Source: Ostreococcus lucimarinus CCE9901
Lineage: Eukaryota; Chlorophyta; Mamiellophyceae; Mamiellales; Bathycoccaceae
Direction: 5' to 3'
Assembly: GCF_000092065.1 (NCBI RefSeq)
Contig: NC_009356.1
Coordinates: 558,001-622,000 of the forward strand
Length of the DNA: 64,000 nt
In this document: in pieces, positions 18,001 through 28,720 of the stretch
Numbering within the stretch: the first letter of the stretch is position 1
Layout: the number at the start of each line of letters is the position of its first letter
Notes under the pieces: generated by a model
Told to the model about the DNA's origin: nothing
The model's input: the letters and a program-made list of their open reading frames with translations, nothing else
Databases searched by the model: none
Made by a program: the position numbers and the translations under genes

Positions 18001-19493
18001 AGTCTGTGAAAGACCATCTTGCTCAGAACTGCTTGAAGATCCTTGCACACATTATGAAAACTCATCACCAGATAACACTCACATTGCCACAAGTGTCGTT
18101 TGTGCTGTCATTTTCATTTAAAAATTTGTCAGATGATGCGCAGGACCTGAAAAACTCGTTTCTGTTACTCAATTCTCTCATATCGCGGAGAGTGGTCCAG
18201 AACGACATGTATGCTCTTATGCATGAACTACTGTTGACGATTGCGAAGGGTCAATCGATGCAAGTTCGAAGTATGTGTTCGCACGTATTCATTCGTTTCG
18301 TGTTATCGTATCCCATTGGTGAGAGGAAAGTAGAAGATATGCTTCGAACGCTGATTTCTTCTTTAGAATATCCTCAAGCAGACGGTCGCATGTCTGTGCT
18401 GTCAACGATACATGCACTTCTTTTGAAGTTGCCCGAAGTCGCTCTCAAATCTAACGGGCCTCTCTTCTTCTTTCCACTAGTGCTCCGCGTTGCATCAGAT
18501 ACGCATTCACAGTGCAGTGAGTTGGCAAATAGAGCACTCGATTGCTTATTTTCACGAGTCGATGAGACGCAAATGATGAAATTTCTCTCTTGTACGATCG
18601 TATGGTCAAAAAGGCAAGATATGCTTCAACGTGCGGCATACCAAGTTTTACTGTTGGGATTTTCTAGACATGCCAGTATTACATTTGAAGTGTACTCGCA
18701 AGTTGAAGGTCACATGATAAAAAGAATACGTGCGGCTCTTCAACGTAAAGACGGAGTGGACTGGTCTATTACGTATTGTCAGCTGATTTGCTTTGAACGG
18801 GCAGTCAGCCATCGAAGTCAATGTCTGGATAGTGAGCATTCAGACGCATTCAGCAGTGAAGCTGATTTCGCAATGGTACACATCCTTCCACACGCCGTTT
18901 CTTACGATCATCTTTGGATTCAGGCATCTGCGTTGCGCGTTCTCAGATCTTACCTTCAGGCCGAAACTCGAATGGAAAAGTCTTTCACAATATTGTCTGA
19001 CGTCAATATTGAACTCATCGTTGATGCATTGATTACGGTCATTGAACGACAATCACGAACTAAGAAAGTCGAGCATGCAAACATGGGCGATGTTTTGTTA
19101 TGTTTGACGGCAATCATGACTTCAGTACACGCAAAGGCGATCAGCGAAAAATATAGTTCACAAATATTCCATAGACTTCATAAGTCCGCTTTTTCGTCCC
19201 CAGAGCTCAAGCGTACAATACTCCAATCGATGGCTGCTTTAGTCTCCGCAAACAAATCGCCAATTGATTCGAGTAACATGGTATTATATCATGCATTGCT
19301 TTTATCTTATCATTGCATGGATCGAACAATAGAAGGTTGCGACACCAAGGAAGACTTACAGAGCTATGCAATCGCAGGAGACATATTTTCCAGTCTGCAG
19401 CTGATACTGCCTCCCGAGATTTTTCTTGTGATGTTCGAGCGTGTGAAAACTGACTTAACTAAGAAAGGAAGAAGCGGTACTGTGATTAGCTAG
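12006..19493 (+). CDS. UTP20: UTP20, HEAT-repeat component of the SSU processome
   Basis: Two exons, 12006-12158 and 12207-19493, joined by a 48-bp GT-AG intron in phase 0, give about 2479 residues (yeast Utp20 is about 2490). UTP20 is a giant HEAT-repeat scaffold of the U3-containing SSU processome in the nucleolus, needed for 18S rRNA processing. Evidence: the spliced N-terminus KRKFTFQ-PVADQLTAINI matches the family's R-F-x-F-Q...N-I-D start; the HVESAFRCLATLCTLLWR stretch matches the conserved helical pair with L-W-R; and the DRIM-type region near 17100-17450 has the LRDNAMTALKFI, LGERHLPLIIRVL and LFGSARDR motifs. The start ATG at 12006 sits in a good context (ccaccATGg); 11979 is an in-frame alternative. 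Confidence 0.9.
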
Positions 19494-19809
19494 TTACCTT
19501 CGCGATCGTTTGTATGATATTTGTATTTAGAGAAACGTAGTCGAGTTGTCCCTTTACCACACCACAATTCAACATCCTCAGACTTCGCCTCTTCTCAACG
19601 CTACGATTTCATCATCGACCAAATCGACATCACGCGTTCATTCACATAACGTTCTCAGGTTCGAGCAGCCTCGTTAATTTTTTGGCGCCGCGAAAAATAG
19701 CGGTCGACACGTTCTCCAACCGAACACAAGATACGAAAAGCGCTTAACACAGAAAGGTAGGCACGCAGTATCTACACGCTTCCGCGTGCAGTTCAAGTGG
19801 CGTTCCAAC
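19494..19809. other. Intergenic between UTP20 and AP-1 mu
   Basis: About 316 bp with no gene recognised. It holds the UTP20 3' end and the promoter of the adaptor mu gene. No repeat or RNA structure was noticed. Confidence 0.5.
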
Positions 19810-21111
19810 ATGGGTAGAACAAGTGTTGCGTCACCCATCTGCTCGTCCATCCACATCCTGAGCTCAAACTGCCAGCTACTTTTGTCCAGGGACTGGCGGG
19901 GAGAGGTGCCGTCTGAATGCTTGAAACGATTAATACAGGATCTTGCGAACAATTTAGAGAACTCTGTCTCCGCTCCAATCGTTGCCGATAGTCAATCTGA
20001 TCTTCGTCTCATGTTCGTTCCGCACAACGATTTAATTATCGCATGCGTTGCGGCAAGCAGCGCCGACATCGGGACTGTTTTTACTTTCCTCCACAGACTA
20101 GTAGGCATATTCTGTGCATATTTTGAGTCTTTCATGGAAGAATCTGTGCGTGATAATTTCGTTATCATATATGAGCTACTCGATGAGGTTGTCGATAACG
20201 GTTATCCTCAGCTTACAGAACCTGCAGTCCTTGGGGAGTTCATCAAAATCCGTGCTCACCGTCTTGAGGCACCAAGCCTGCCTTCAGCTGCTACCAATAC
20301 AATTTCATGGCGAAAGAACGGGATTTTTTACAAAAAGAACGAAGTCTTCTTAGATGTTATTGAGAGATGCAGCTTATTAGTCGATGGAAATGGAAAGGAA
20401 ACGCATTCACAACTTACAGGGACTCTTACTGTACGCTCTCAGTTGTCTGGCCTACCAGTGTGTCAGCTCAGTCTCAACGAACGAGCTACACGGAAAGCCT
20501 TCGACTCTTCGCCAAGTGGTCATGGGTTTCTTGAGGATATGACTTTCCATCCTTGCGTCGATCTGGCGACGTTCAGGATGAAACACCTCCTGTGCTTTAC
20601 TCCGCCTGATGGAAAATTTGACCTCATGACATACCGCACGCTCCACCCTGCAAAGCCACTCATCAATATCAATGCGACAATGTCATCGACAAACTCCAGC
20701 AGAATAGAGTATGCTGTCAGTCTTTCGACTCTCTTTAAAGAACAAAATATTGCTAGTAACATTCAGGTTGAGATTCCTGTGAGCCCTGATACAACTTCTC
20801 CAGAAATTCAGTGTAGCTGTGGCACTGTTGTGTACGATCCCGAGAAAGATGCACTTTTGTGGACGCTTCGAAATATCAAGGGTAAACGAGAATTCAAGTT
20901 ACAGGCTAAACTATGCGTACCATCCACTGGAATTGTAACTCAGTCTCCTGGAATGACTCCGGTGAGAGTTACTTTTGAGATTCCTTACAATACAGCGAGT
21001 GGCTTGCAGGTAAAATATCTCAAGGTTGTAGAAAAAGATGGCTATAGTGCTTTGCCTTGGGTACGTTACATAACACGCTCAAACGGTTATGAATTCCGAT
21101 TCAGAAAATGA
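19810..21111 (+). CDS. AP1M: Clathrin adaptor AP-1 complex, mu subunit
   Basis: Intronless, 433 residues, the usual length for medium chains. AP-1 mu is part of the heterotetramer that links clathrin to cargo at the trans-Golgi and endosomes; its C-terminal domain reads Tyr-based sorting signals. Visible: an N-terminal longin-like fold (LLLSRDWRGEV), the SWRKNGIFYKKNEVFLDVIE junction into the mu homology domain, and the ending PWVRYITRSNGYEFR, closer to AP-1 mu than to AP-2 mu (KWVRYI-GRSGIYE). The start chosen is the first ATG (MGRTSV). Confidence 0.88.
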   Translation: MGRTSVASPICSSIHILSSNCQLLLSRDWRGEVPSECLKRLIQDLANNLENSVSAPIVADSQSDLRLMFVPHNDLIIACVAASSADIGTVFTFLHRLVGIFCAYFESFMEESVRDNFVIIYELLDEVVDNGYPQLTEPAVLGEFIKIRAHRLEAPSLPSAATNTISWRKNGIFYKKNEVFLDVIERCSLLVDGNGKETHSQLTGTLTVRSQLSGLPVCQLSLNERATRKAFDSSPSGHGFLEDMTFHPCVDLATFRMKHLLCFTPPDGKFDLMTYRTLHPAKPLININATMSSTNSSRIEYAVSLSTLFKEQNIASNIQVEIPVSPDTTSPEIQCSCGTVVYDPEKDALLWTLRNIKGKREFKLQAKLCVPSTGIVTQSPGMTPVRVTFEIPYNTASGLQVKYLKVVEKDGYSALPWVRYITRSNGYEFRFRK

Positions 21112-21146
21112 GCTTCCCTTTACACAACTGTGTTGCAGTTAATTAG

Positions 21147-21701
21147 TCAACAAGAAAGACCAAAAACAGCTGCCACTAGTGAAACATCAACCCGAACTGG
21201 CATTCGGGGCATCGTCTTCCCATTGTCATACCTCGATCGAATCAATGAATCTATCGCGAATAGATTATCTAGTATCATCTTCAGATCCGCTTGTGAGACA
21301 TCAGCACCGGTGCGTGCACACTCGAAACGTTCTAGTAAAGTGGTATTTTCTTTAAGCAGCTTTTCAATGCTTAGAATAGCAGGCTCCCCATCGCCTCTCG
21401 AATAGCCGAGACCAAGTGTGTCCGTTCCGACTCCCACATTCGTCGCGTGGGAATTAAATCGACGCATTTCGATGAAATCGCCCAGAGGGAGCTTGGAGGA
21501 AAACTGCGCAGTTGGTATTTCAGAGTTGCCCTTAAGCCAGCGGACGCGAATAGCGACGTCGCGCGCGAGTTTGTTGGGTAGAAGAGCCGCAATAGAAACA
21601 CATGTTGCTAGGTGCGATGTTTGCGGATCACTGGCTGAACGCCTCAGCTCTTGCGCCAATATGCGCGATTCAGTCTCTGTCCAGGTATTCCGGGACCCCA
21701 T
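21147..21701 (-). CDS. SANT/Myb-like domain protein conserved in plants and algae
   Basis: Intronless, 184 residues, ATG at 21701. The N-terminal half carries a single SANT/Myb-like domain (WTETESRILAQEL ... IAALLPNKLARDVAIRVRW). The C-terminal half matches the second conserved block of a plant family of unknown function: an L-x-x-I-x-x-L-x-x-N helix, F-x-x-x-R, then MPRMPVRVD. Members are probably nuclear, but no biochemical role is established to my knowledge. The gene is tail to tail with AP-1 mu (35 bp apart) and head to head with BiP. Confidence 0.7.
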   Translation of the reverse strand: MGSRNTWTETESRILAQELRRSASDPQTSHLATCVSIAALLPNKLARDVAIRVRWLKGNSEIPTAQFSSKLPLGDFIEMRRFNSHATNVGVGTDTLGLGYSRGDGEPAILSIEKLLKENTTLLERFECARTGADVSQADLKMILDNLFAIDSLIRSRYDNGKTMPRMPVRVDVSLVAAVFGLSC

Positions 21702-22169
21702 GCGCGCGACTGGTTATCCCCGTTAGAAAAGCGTCAATCGTCCTACAAGGAGAACATGTGGGCACGCAAGATACCGATGCGCACGAAGCACTTGCCTTGA
21801 ACACGCTTTCTCTCCCGTTCGTGCGAGAAGCGAGTTGCTCGTTCACAGGGTCTTGCCAAGTCAGGAGGTTTTGTGCTTATTGTACTCTTTGGGGGGTAAC
21901 CTATAGGCGAGGTGTATGTAACCAGTCACTATAAAGTGCCTACTGGTAGGTTACGATTCCACATTACCTATATGGTACGTGGAATATGTACTTTACTTCA
22001 TATGTTGAAAAAACACGCAAAAGCGAGAGTTCTCCCGACGCACGACCAATCATTTTTCACTATTTAGAAAAATGCTTGATTTTGATTGGCTACGTGATGA
22101 GCTCGCACGCTTCAAGGAGCCACGAGCGCACCGCTCGGCAGACTGCGACGCGATCACCCTTTCGACAAG
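21702..22169. promoter_or_regulatory. Divergent promoter region of SANT gene and BiP
   Basis: 468 bp with no gene. It contains a CCAAT box at 22046-22050 and an inverted one (ATTGG at 22085-22089) followed at once by TACGTG (22091-22096, an ACGT-core bZIP-type site). CCAAT plus an ACGT-type element is reminiscent of ER-stress elements of BiP genes, but neither the ERSE nor the ERSE-II consensus is matched exactly. Confidence 0.4.
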
Positions 22170-24158
22170 ATGCCGATCAAAAGAGCGTCATACCGCAACG
22201 CGGTGGTGTGCGCTTGCGCTTCTCTTTTCCTCTTCGCCGTTTGCGCTTTGCCAATCAACGCCGAAAATCCTACTGAAATCACGGGCACGGTGATCGGCAT
22301 AGATCTCGGCACGACGTACTCTTGCGTTGGTGCATACGTAAACGGTAAAGTCGAGATCATCGCTAATGATCAAGGGAACAGAATCACACCATCTTACGTC
22401 GCATTCACCGATTCTGAAAGACTAATCGGAGATTCGGCCAAGAACCAGGCGTCTGCCAATCCTACTCGGACGGTGTTTGATGCAAAGCGGCTCATCGGCC
22501 GAAAATTCACGGACAAAGAAGTACAACGCGATCTTAAGATGTTCCCATTCAAAGTTGTGGACAAAGACAGTAAGCCATGCATTGAAGTTGAACTCAAAGA
22601 AGGCAAGAAGGTTTTCCAGGCTGAAGAAATTTCAGCGATGGTTCTCACGAAGATGAAGGAGACCGCCGAGGCGTACCTGGGTAAGGATATCAAACACGCC
22701 GTCGTAACTGTCCCAGCGTATTTCAACGACGCACAGCGTCAAGCGACAAAAGATGCTGGTGTTATCGCTGGCTTAAACGTCGCCCGCATCATTAACGAAC
22801 CCACAGCTGCGGCGATTGCATATGGGTTGGACAAGAAAGGCGAGAAAAACATTCTTGTTTTTGATCTCGGAGGAGGTACGTTCGACGTATCGATTCTCAC
22901 GATCGACAACGGTGTTTTTGAAGTCATCTCCACGAACGGAGATACTCATTTAGGCGGTGAGGACTTCGATCAACGTATCATGGAATATTTCATGAAACTC
23001 ATCAAGCGCAAGCACGGCAAGGACGTATCAGGCGACGTGAAGGCTGTGCAAAAGCTTAGACGTGAAGCCGAAAGGGCTAAGCGAACTCTTTCCAATCAAC
23101 ATCAAGTGCGAGTCGAAATCGAAGCTCTTTTCGATGGGATCGATTTCTCTGAACCCCTTACTCGCGCCCGATTTGAAGAGCTGAACAACGACCTCTTCCG
23201 CAAGACCATGGGACCTGTCAAAAAAGCCATGGATGACGCGGGCATGAAGAAGAGCGAAATCGACGAAATTGTGTTGGTCGGTGGTTCGACTCGAATCCCG
23301 AAGGTTCAGGACCTCCTTCGAGACTTCTTCGACGGCAAGGAACCAAACAGAGGAGTCAATCCTGACGAAGCTGTTGCGTACGGCGCCGCTGTGCAAGGTG
23401 GAATACTTTCGGGTGAAGGCGGCGATGAAACCAAAGATATCCTCTTATTAGACGTGGCACCGCTTACTCAAGGTATTGAAACTGTTGGAGGAGTTATGAC
23501 GAAGCTCATCCCCCGTAATACGGTTATCCCAACTAAGAAGTCACAAACTTTCACCACTTATCAGGACAACCAGCAGACGGTAATGATCCAGGTTTTCGAA
23601 GGCGAACGAGCGATGACTAAAGATAATCATCTTTTGGGTAAGTTCGAGCTCACCTCAATCCCTCCAGCTCCTCGCGGTGTGCCTCAGATTGAGGTCACTT
23701 TTGAAATCGACGCAAATGGCATCCTGAACGTTGGCGCTGAAGACAAGGGAACAGGCAAATCAGAAAAGATCACCATAACGAACGACAAAGGACGGTTGTC
23801 GCAAGAAGAAATTGAGCGCATGGTCGAAGAAGCAGAAGAATTTGCGGAAGAGGATAGGAAGACGAAGGAACGCATTGACTCGCGTAATAGTCTTGAGACG
23901 TTTGCGTACAACATGAAAAACACGATTTCTGACTCCGACAAACTCGCTGACAAGCTCGACGACGACGACAAAAACACGATTGAGGAAGCAGTCAAAGAGA
24001 CTCTTGACTGGTTGGATGAAAATCAAAGCGCTGAAAAAGAAGACTACGACGAACAGCTGAAGCAGCTCGAAGAAGTCTGCAACCCTATTGTGGCCAAAGC
24101 GTATCAGAGCGCGGAAACGGACGATTCGGAGACTGTTGACGAACACGACGAACTTTAA
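22170..24158 (+). CDS. BiP/GRP78, ER lumenal Hsp70
   Basis: Intronless, 662 residues. BiP is the Hsp70 chaperone of the ER lumen: it folds translocated proteins and gates the unfolded-protein response. Visible: a signal peptide (hydrophobic core [18 protein letters not shown]), the ATPase domain starting [16 protein letters not shown] with phosphate loops ([18 protein letters not shown]), the linker [10 protein letters not shown], a substrate-binding domain and the C-terminal retrieval signal HDEL. The SRP receptor and SRP9-like genes in the same window serve the same secretory route. Confidence 0.97.
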   Translation: MPIKRASYRNAVVCACASLFLFAVCALPINAENPTEITGTVIGIDLGTTYSCVGAYVNGKVEIIANDQGNRITPSYVAFTDSERLIGDSAKNQASANPTRTVFDAKRLIGRKFTDKEVQRDLKMFPFKVVDKDSKPCIEVELKEGKKVFQAEEISAMVLTKMKETAEAYLGKDIKHAVVTVPAYFNDAQRQATKDAGVIAGLNVARIINEPTAAAIAYGLDKKGEKNILVFDLGGGTFDVSILTIDNGVFEVISTNGDTHLGGEDFDQRIMEYFMKLIKRKHGKDVSGDVKAVQKLRREAERAKRTLSNQHQVRVEIEALFDGIDFSEPLTRARFEELNNDLFRKTMGPVKKAMDDAGMKKSEIDEIVLVGGSTRIPKVQDLLRDFFDGKEPNRGVNPDEAVAYGAAVQGGILSGEGGDETKDILLLDVAPLTQGIETVGGVMTKLIPRNTVIPTKKSQTFTTYQDNQQTVMIQVFEGERAMTKDNHLLGKFELTSIPPAPRGVPQIEVTFEIDANGILNVGAEDKGTGKSEKITITNDKGRLSQEEIERMVEEAEEFAEEDRKTKERIDSRNSLETFAYNMKNTISDSDKLADKLDDDDKNTIEEAVKETLDWLDENQSAEKEDYDEQLKQLEEVCNPIVAKAYQSAETDDSETVDEHDEL

Positions 24159-24276
24159 TGTCTGTTCACGGTGGCACGCTTGAAGATTGCAACGCGTAAG
24201 AGACGTAAGAGATTGAGTAGCATGATTTTGTATTAAGCAGTGCCTTCATCCTTCCATGTTTTCGTTTACATCTGAG

Positions 24277-24923
24277 CTATCCCGCCCTCAACCGTACAGA
24301 GTGCCGTTGAATCAGAATGCCGTTGAATCGATCAATGCCCTCTTCGCTAAACTTAGTACCACAGAGTTTAAAAAATGTGAAAGCAGTCAGCAAACTATCA
24401 CTTCCAGCTTGATGTTGTGGACCAATCCTCTCTACTTGCAATAAATCAGCGAGTTTGTTCAGTCCACCGTGTATATTGCCTAGTCGCTTCATCATGAGTT
24501 TCATATCGTAAACTTGTGGGAAGTACTGGTTCAACAGCTCAAAGAACTCGCTTTCTTTTTCTGGAAGTTCTTTACAAGTTGGCAGTTTCAGCAAGTACCC
24601 GAAATCGTAGCCACTGTGAAATGTGATCCAACTCTCTTCATCATTCAATACTACATCACTGACCATCAACAACTCCCCAAACTTTTTGACGTCGATACCG
24701 CGCACTTCGAAGGTAACAAAATCAATGCCGCTTTGTTTCAAAAGCTCTATTGAGTCGCGCGCGTATACATCTTCCCGGAGGCTGAACTCTTTGAAATTGA
24801 ATTGCCAGATACAGTATTGACCATTTACGTGTGCAAGATGTCCGTCGCCGTCAGTGAATGTCAGCCCTAACTGTATAAAGCATATCAACGTTGCAACGCA
24901 GCATGTGATAGTGAAAATCGGAC
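24277..24923 (-). pseudogene. Broken CAF1/POP2 (CNOT7-like) deadenylase
   Basis: Residues coded by 24277-24888 match CCR4-NOT subunit CAF1 closely (IQLGLTF, WQFNFKEF, FHSGYDFGYLLK, HGGLNKLADLL, HQAGSDSLLTAFTFFKL), with the catalytic Asp of the second and third exonuclease motifs. Upstream, 24889-24923 codes the preceding family sequence (SDFHYHMLRCNVDML) in another frame. The join ATGCTTTATACAG looks like a family-type ATGCTT-AAGAT-TATACAG with 5 bp lost. The N-terminal DTEFPG block with the other two metal ligands is not found in any frame back to NDC80 at 25161. I read this as a 5'-truncated, frameshifted copy; a sequencing indel plus an unrecognised upstream exon is the alternative. Confidence 0.65.
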
Positions 24924-25160
24924 TGTATATAGGGTTGAAAGCCCTTGACTATTGACTTCGTATATTGCGAGGAATTACGGTCTATGTATTCTCCGTTTCG
25001 GCGAATCCAGCTAAAAACGCTTCGGCACAGTTTTTGTGCCGTTGAGCGTCCAGAGGCGTGCTAGCTGAAGTCGGAACAACAACGCCCACCATCGGGTAGC
25101 CACTAGAACACAATAGTAACATCTGCATCATAATCTAATCTGTCATTTGGTTATCGAACA

Positions 25161-26642
25161 ATGAAGACTGATCCGAGGCCATTTCACGAACGAGAGTATG
25201 CTAGAGCGTGCCAGGAGAACCTGAATGTCTTCCTTACCGAGCGGAGTTGTCCCTTCCACATACCGGAGCAAGAATTTTGGAACACTGCTGTTCCAGGAGA
25301 CATAGATTCCGTCGTTTTGTTTGTTCTAAAACTGGTAGAAAACGACGTAGGTGCAGATAGAGTTGAACATTTTAAATTTGCGCTGAAGTGTTTAAAATAT
25401 CCTTTTCCAGTCAATACTACGGCGCTTGGAAAGAAATACAGTTCAGAACAGCACGTGATACCTTTCTTAACGTGGCTAATTTATTTATTCGTATACGAGG
25501 ATAACCACGAAATGAAAAGTGAGACAAGCGAGAACAAAGGGAGGTTACTTTATTTACAGACAAAGGCGCTATATCAGGATTTTCTGCGAGGTGTGGAAGT
25601 GTACGAGCTCAAAACTGCTGAGCGTTTTCTTTGTCGGTCACCACTATCGAAGGAGCAAGTGCACATAGCAAACAATCGTTTGCAAGGTTTGAAATATGCC
25701 GTTTCAAAGAGAAAGGTAGAGTTGCAACAATACACTGCCACTAAACGGAGCTTCATAACAACACTGAGGAACTTAAAACAGCGAAAGATAGCTGCACTTG
25801 AGCGCCTAGATACGACTCCATCACGCATTTCCATCCAACAGCGACTCTATAGTGGCCTCCAGAATAGCTTGCAGGACTATCGCAAAAAGATTCATATTTC
25901 TGTGGACCGACAAACGCAAAATCGACCTGTGCTTAAACAAGTAGAGTCAGACTCAGACTCTCTTGTGAATACTGAGTCATCCATCTCTATATATAGTGCG
26001 CCACTTGCTGACTTAAAAGAATCACTAGAGAAGCAATATGAGGAATATGTTGGACTGTTGGCTACTTTAGGACTCCCGTGGTCGAGAAGAGGTGTTTTGA
26101 ATGAAGGAAAACTGTTGCAGGTTTTGGAAAATTTTGGCATGCATGAGAAAGAGAATAGTGAGAATTTTCGTGAGTTTCGTGCTTTGTTGGAAAGTGAGTT
26201 ATCGCGAATAAGAGCCAGGAATATTGCCACGCTCGACAGACTAAGAAATACGGAAAGCACAGTACAATTTAACTCGGCAGTGAAAGAGAAACAAATTTCC
26301 GAGTGCGTTTCACTTCAGAAGCAACTTCACAAAGCAGACGTTCATTATCAGCAAGAGCGCCAACGCTGTGATGACGAAATACAGGGACTTGTTCAAAATC
26401 TTCGTGAAATAGAGAAACAAGTTCAGTTGATCACTCATGATGCAAATCCGTCACATGTATCAACTGTGATGGAACGATTGCAGAGTGGTTACGACGAAGC
26501 GTCTCAGTTGTTTTCACACGAGAAAGCAACCATACAGGGCAGTTTACTTATTGCGTTAGACTTACTGATGTTGCATAAGCAACGAAATCACGAACTCTTG
26601 AACAACTGGAGCTTACATACTGACTCCGCTGGTACCGTTTAG
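25161..26642 (+). CDS. NDC80: NDC80/HEC1 kinetochore protein
   Basis: Intronless, 493 residues (shorter than the roughly 640 of yeast and human). NDC80 forms the microtubule-binding rod of the outer kinetochore with NUF2, SPC24 and SPC25. The N-terminal 115 residues match the calponin-homology domain: DPRPFHEREYARACQENL (family D-R-P-L-x-D-K), FKFALKCLKYPFPV, and IPFLTWLIYLF (family A-x-L-x-W-L). The rest is long helical coiled coil with Gln/Glu-rich heptads. The basic N-terminal tail usual in opisthokonts is almost absent. The 3' end overlaps the convergent oxygenase gene by 30 bp. Confidence 0.85.
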   Translation: MKTDPRPFHEREYARACQENLNVFLTERSCPFHIPEQEFWNTAVPGDIDSVVLFVLKLVENDVGADRVEHFKFALKCLKYPFPVNTTALGKKYSSEQHVIPFLTWLIYLFVYEDNHEMKSETSENKGRLLYLQTKALYQDFLRGVEVYELKTAERFLCRSPLSKEQVHIANNRLQGLKYAVSKRKVELQQYTATKRSFITTLRNLKQRKIAALERLDTTPSRISIQQRLYSGLQNSLQDYRKKIHISVDRQTQNRPVLKQVESDSDSLVNTESSISIYSAPLADLKESLEKQYEEYVGLLATLGLPWSRRGVLNEGKLLQVLENFGMHEKENSENFREFRALLESELSRIRARNIATLDRLRNTESTVQFNSAVKEKQISECVSLQKQLHKADVHYQQERQRCDDEIQGLVQNLREIEKQVQLITHDANPSHVSTVMERLQSGYDEASQLFSHEKATIQGSLLIALDLLMLHKQRNHELLNNWSLHTDSAGTV

Positions 26643-27944
26643 TTTGTTAAGATGAGGGTCGAGACCTAACACTCGACGTGAGTCGCTCGTCAGCGTATCT
26701 AATTTCAGCGTTCTTGCTACTTTCATGTGCTTGTGGATAGCTTTAGATCTCGCGTAGAACTGCTGTTTGGATATCCCGTGACTTTTAAAGGCCTTGATAA
26801 ATTGTGCCATTCGAGGGTTGGAGCTATTATTTGGTACGGAACCGTGAACAATGCGCTGATCCCAGACTAAAAAGCTACCAGCCCGAAGTGAAATTCTGCG
26901 TTTCAAATTGTGAATAGGGTCCACAGCCGCAAACTTGAAGCTCCCTGCACCGTGACCTCGCCACACGAGCCTATTTGTACTGGAATCGTTGTGGTTCGTA
27001 TATTTGTTCATGGCCCCCAAATGTTCGACCCAATCTGAAAACACGCTATGGAAGCCAGGAACGAGCACCGTGCCGCCATCTTCGTTTTTGTTCTCCGTGA
27101 TCGATAGAATCCCTTGTAGGTGTGGCCCAGTTACCTGTGTAACACTGTTCATCTCTTTGCTAAAATCGCGCAAGTTTTTGTAGTCCAGCGTCTGTGAAGG
27201 TACATTCCCATTTATATACATCCAAGGATTCAAATCCAAGTGAAGATTACTCGGTGTTTTCCAGGTGGGCATGTCCATGAAGTGTTGGCTATTTTTTATA
27301 CTTATACTTTTTGTTGGTCTGTAGAAGCACCAGCGGTCATGTGACAATAATATATCCGCGTGCCCCAATAAAAGTCGCAGTGCCTTGACCACATACTCGT
27401 TACATCTGTTTCTTATCATCTGTGCTGTGAATAGTGCTGGTTCGGGTGCAAGGCCATAGGTCTTGGAAGATAACACTGAATAAGTGTGTGGGACGCCACG
27501 TTGAAGACTGGGATTCCTGGCCTCCAAGTGGTCCCAAATTTCTTTTGCAGTTTCTTCGCACTCTTCAGGACCGATGATATCGCGAAAGATTACGAACCCG
27601 TACGTTTTAAAAAAATCCAAGAGTTCGTGTTTGTCCGTCTCTGGACCACTGAGTACTTGTCCAGCAGGAAAGGACGTTACAAAGCCCTCGTCATCTGTAG
27701 GTATACTGCACGCCCGTGGATAGAGATTTGCACAGTTGTCAACGACCTTCCGGCGCGTCCTGTTTTTGTGCTCTAAGCGAATATCATCTTTAATCGAACG
27801 AAGAACTGTTGCTGCGTTGCGCAACTGAACTTTCTCCGCTCCGCTGCTTTGTAACTGTTTTATCCGTCGTATTTGTGAACGGTACCGCCGCTGCAACTGG
27901 TCTAACTGAACGCTCTTATTTTCTGTAGTACATTGGTCCACCAT
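26613..27944 (-). CDS. Phytanoyl-CoA dioxygenase (PhyH)-like 2-oxoglutarate/Fe(II) oxygenase
   Basis: Intronless, 443 residues from the ATG at 27944. PhyH-type enzymes couple oxidation of a substrate to decarboxylation of 2-oxoglutarate at a non-haem iron. Visible: FFKTYGFVIFRDII (the usual N-terminal strand), the iron-binding HxD in HLDLNPW, and the distal His-x9-Arg in IVHGSVPNNSSNPRMAQF that binds iron and 2-oxoglutarate. The first 80 residues form a basic coiled coil not typical of the family. The substrate cannot be told from sequence. The coding end overlaps NDC80 by 30 bp in antisense. Confidence 0.8.
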   Translation of the reverse strand: MVDQCTTENKSVQLDQLQRRYRSQIRRIKQLQSSGAEKVQLRNAATVLRSIKDDIRLEHKNRTRRKVVDNCANLYPRACSIPTDDEGFVTSFPAGQVLSGPETDKHELLDFFKTYGFVIFRDIIGPEECEETAKEIWDHLEARNPSLQRGVPHTYSVLSSKTYGLAPEPALFTAQMIRNRCNEYVVKALRLLLGHADILLSHDRWCFYRPTKSISIKNSQHFMDMPTWKTPSNLHLDLNPWMYINGNVPSQTLDYKNLRDFSKEMNSVTQVTGPHLQGILSITENKNEDGGTVLVPGFHSVFSDWVEHLGAMNKYTNHNDSSTNRLVWRGHGAGSFKFAAVDPIHNLKRRISLRAGSFLVWDQRIVHGSVPNNSSNPRMAQFIKAFKSHGISKQQFYARSKAIHKHMKVARTLKLDTLTSDSRRVLGLDPHLNKLNGTSGVSM

Positions 27945-28182
27945 TCGATTCTTACGCACTCTAGTGCATGTTTTATCGGTGCGCGCTTGAGATGCGCGAG
28001 TCTGAAGGCTGTTCGGGAAGAGATGAAGAGTTCGAGAATTGTCACGTTTTTTTATTTGTCCGAGCTAGAACTGTAGAAAATGTAAGCTAACCTGACAGCG
28101 TCATCTTCACGCGCGCTCTTCCCGCGCGAACGGCATCGTGAGATTCGGACCATCATATCATAGACGGCGAAGAAGAAGATAC

Positions 28183-28627
28183 ATGTCGAACTCGAGTACT
28201 ACTAAGAAAACGCCGACGGAGGAGGCAGAGTTGTACATTTTGAAACATTTACTTGCAGCGAAGGTAAGAAGATATGAAAACACCGAATGTTGGGTCTAGC
28301 AATATTCATGTTCAGTACTTTTGGCGATTTTAAGCACATTAAGGAACTCGAATATAACTAGTTTGCCACGTTACCACCTTCGATTGACCATGAAGTTAGT
28401 CACTGCTCCAACGGCGCCAAGTGCAGTTAAGTGCTTGTGAGAAGAGGGCCCACGCCCTGACGCTCGATATGCAGGCGAAAAAATTCAATAATGTCATCAC
28501 TCAGTATCGTACAACATTGGCCCGGCAGCGATTACACCGGCTTCAACAGTCCTTGTACATTTCATCGACTCGTTTGAACTGGTTATCGAGGTGTCCACGT
28601 AGAACTACAAGCCGCAAAATATGTTAA
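28183..28627 (+). CDS. Small two-exon helical protein, unrecognised
   Basis: Proposed exons 28183-28263 and 28427-28627 with a GT-AG intron of 163 bp in phase 0, giving about 93 residues. Exon 1 starts ATG in the context aacATGt and ends LKHLLAAK; exon 2 continues SACEKRAHALTLDMQ and is Lys/Arg/Leu/Gln-rich and helical. The intron is long for this window, so an extra exon could be hidden in it. I do not recognise the family. Confidence 0.4.
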
Positions 28628-28720
28628 GGAAACTTTCAGCACGAAAAAGTCTACCGGGCCTGTGCGCACTTAAAATCGACTTGCTACTTTAGAATCATCA
28701 CGTCGCTAGCTTCGAGCGTT

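Noticed and set aside
12195-19493. GCN1 as identity for the giant HEAT-repeat protein
   Set aside because: The N-terminal L-W-R helix pair and the DRIM-type region near 17.1-17.5 kb match UTP20, and no eEF3-like region of GCN1 is seen.
22046-22096. A canonical ER-stress element in the BiP promoter
   Set aside because: CCAAT and ACGT-type motifs are present, but neither the CCAAT-N9-CCACG nor the ATTGG-N-CCACG consensus is met.
24980-25131. Minus-strand 47-codon frame starting MMQMLLLCSSGYP between CAF1 and NDC80
   Set aside because: It is not in frame with the CAF1 fragment and carries no DTEFPG motif; no family recognised.
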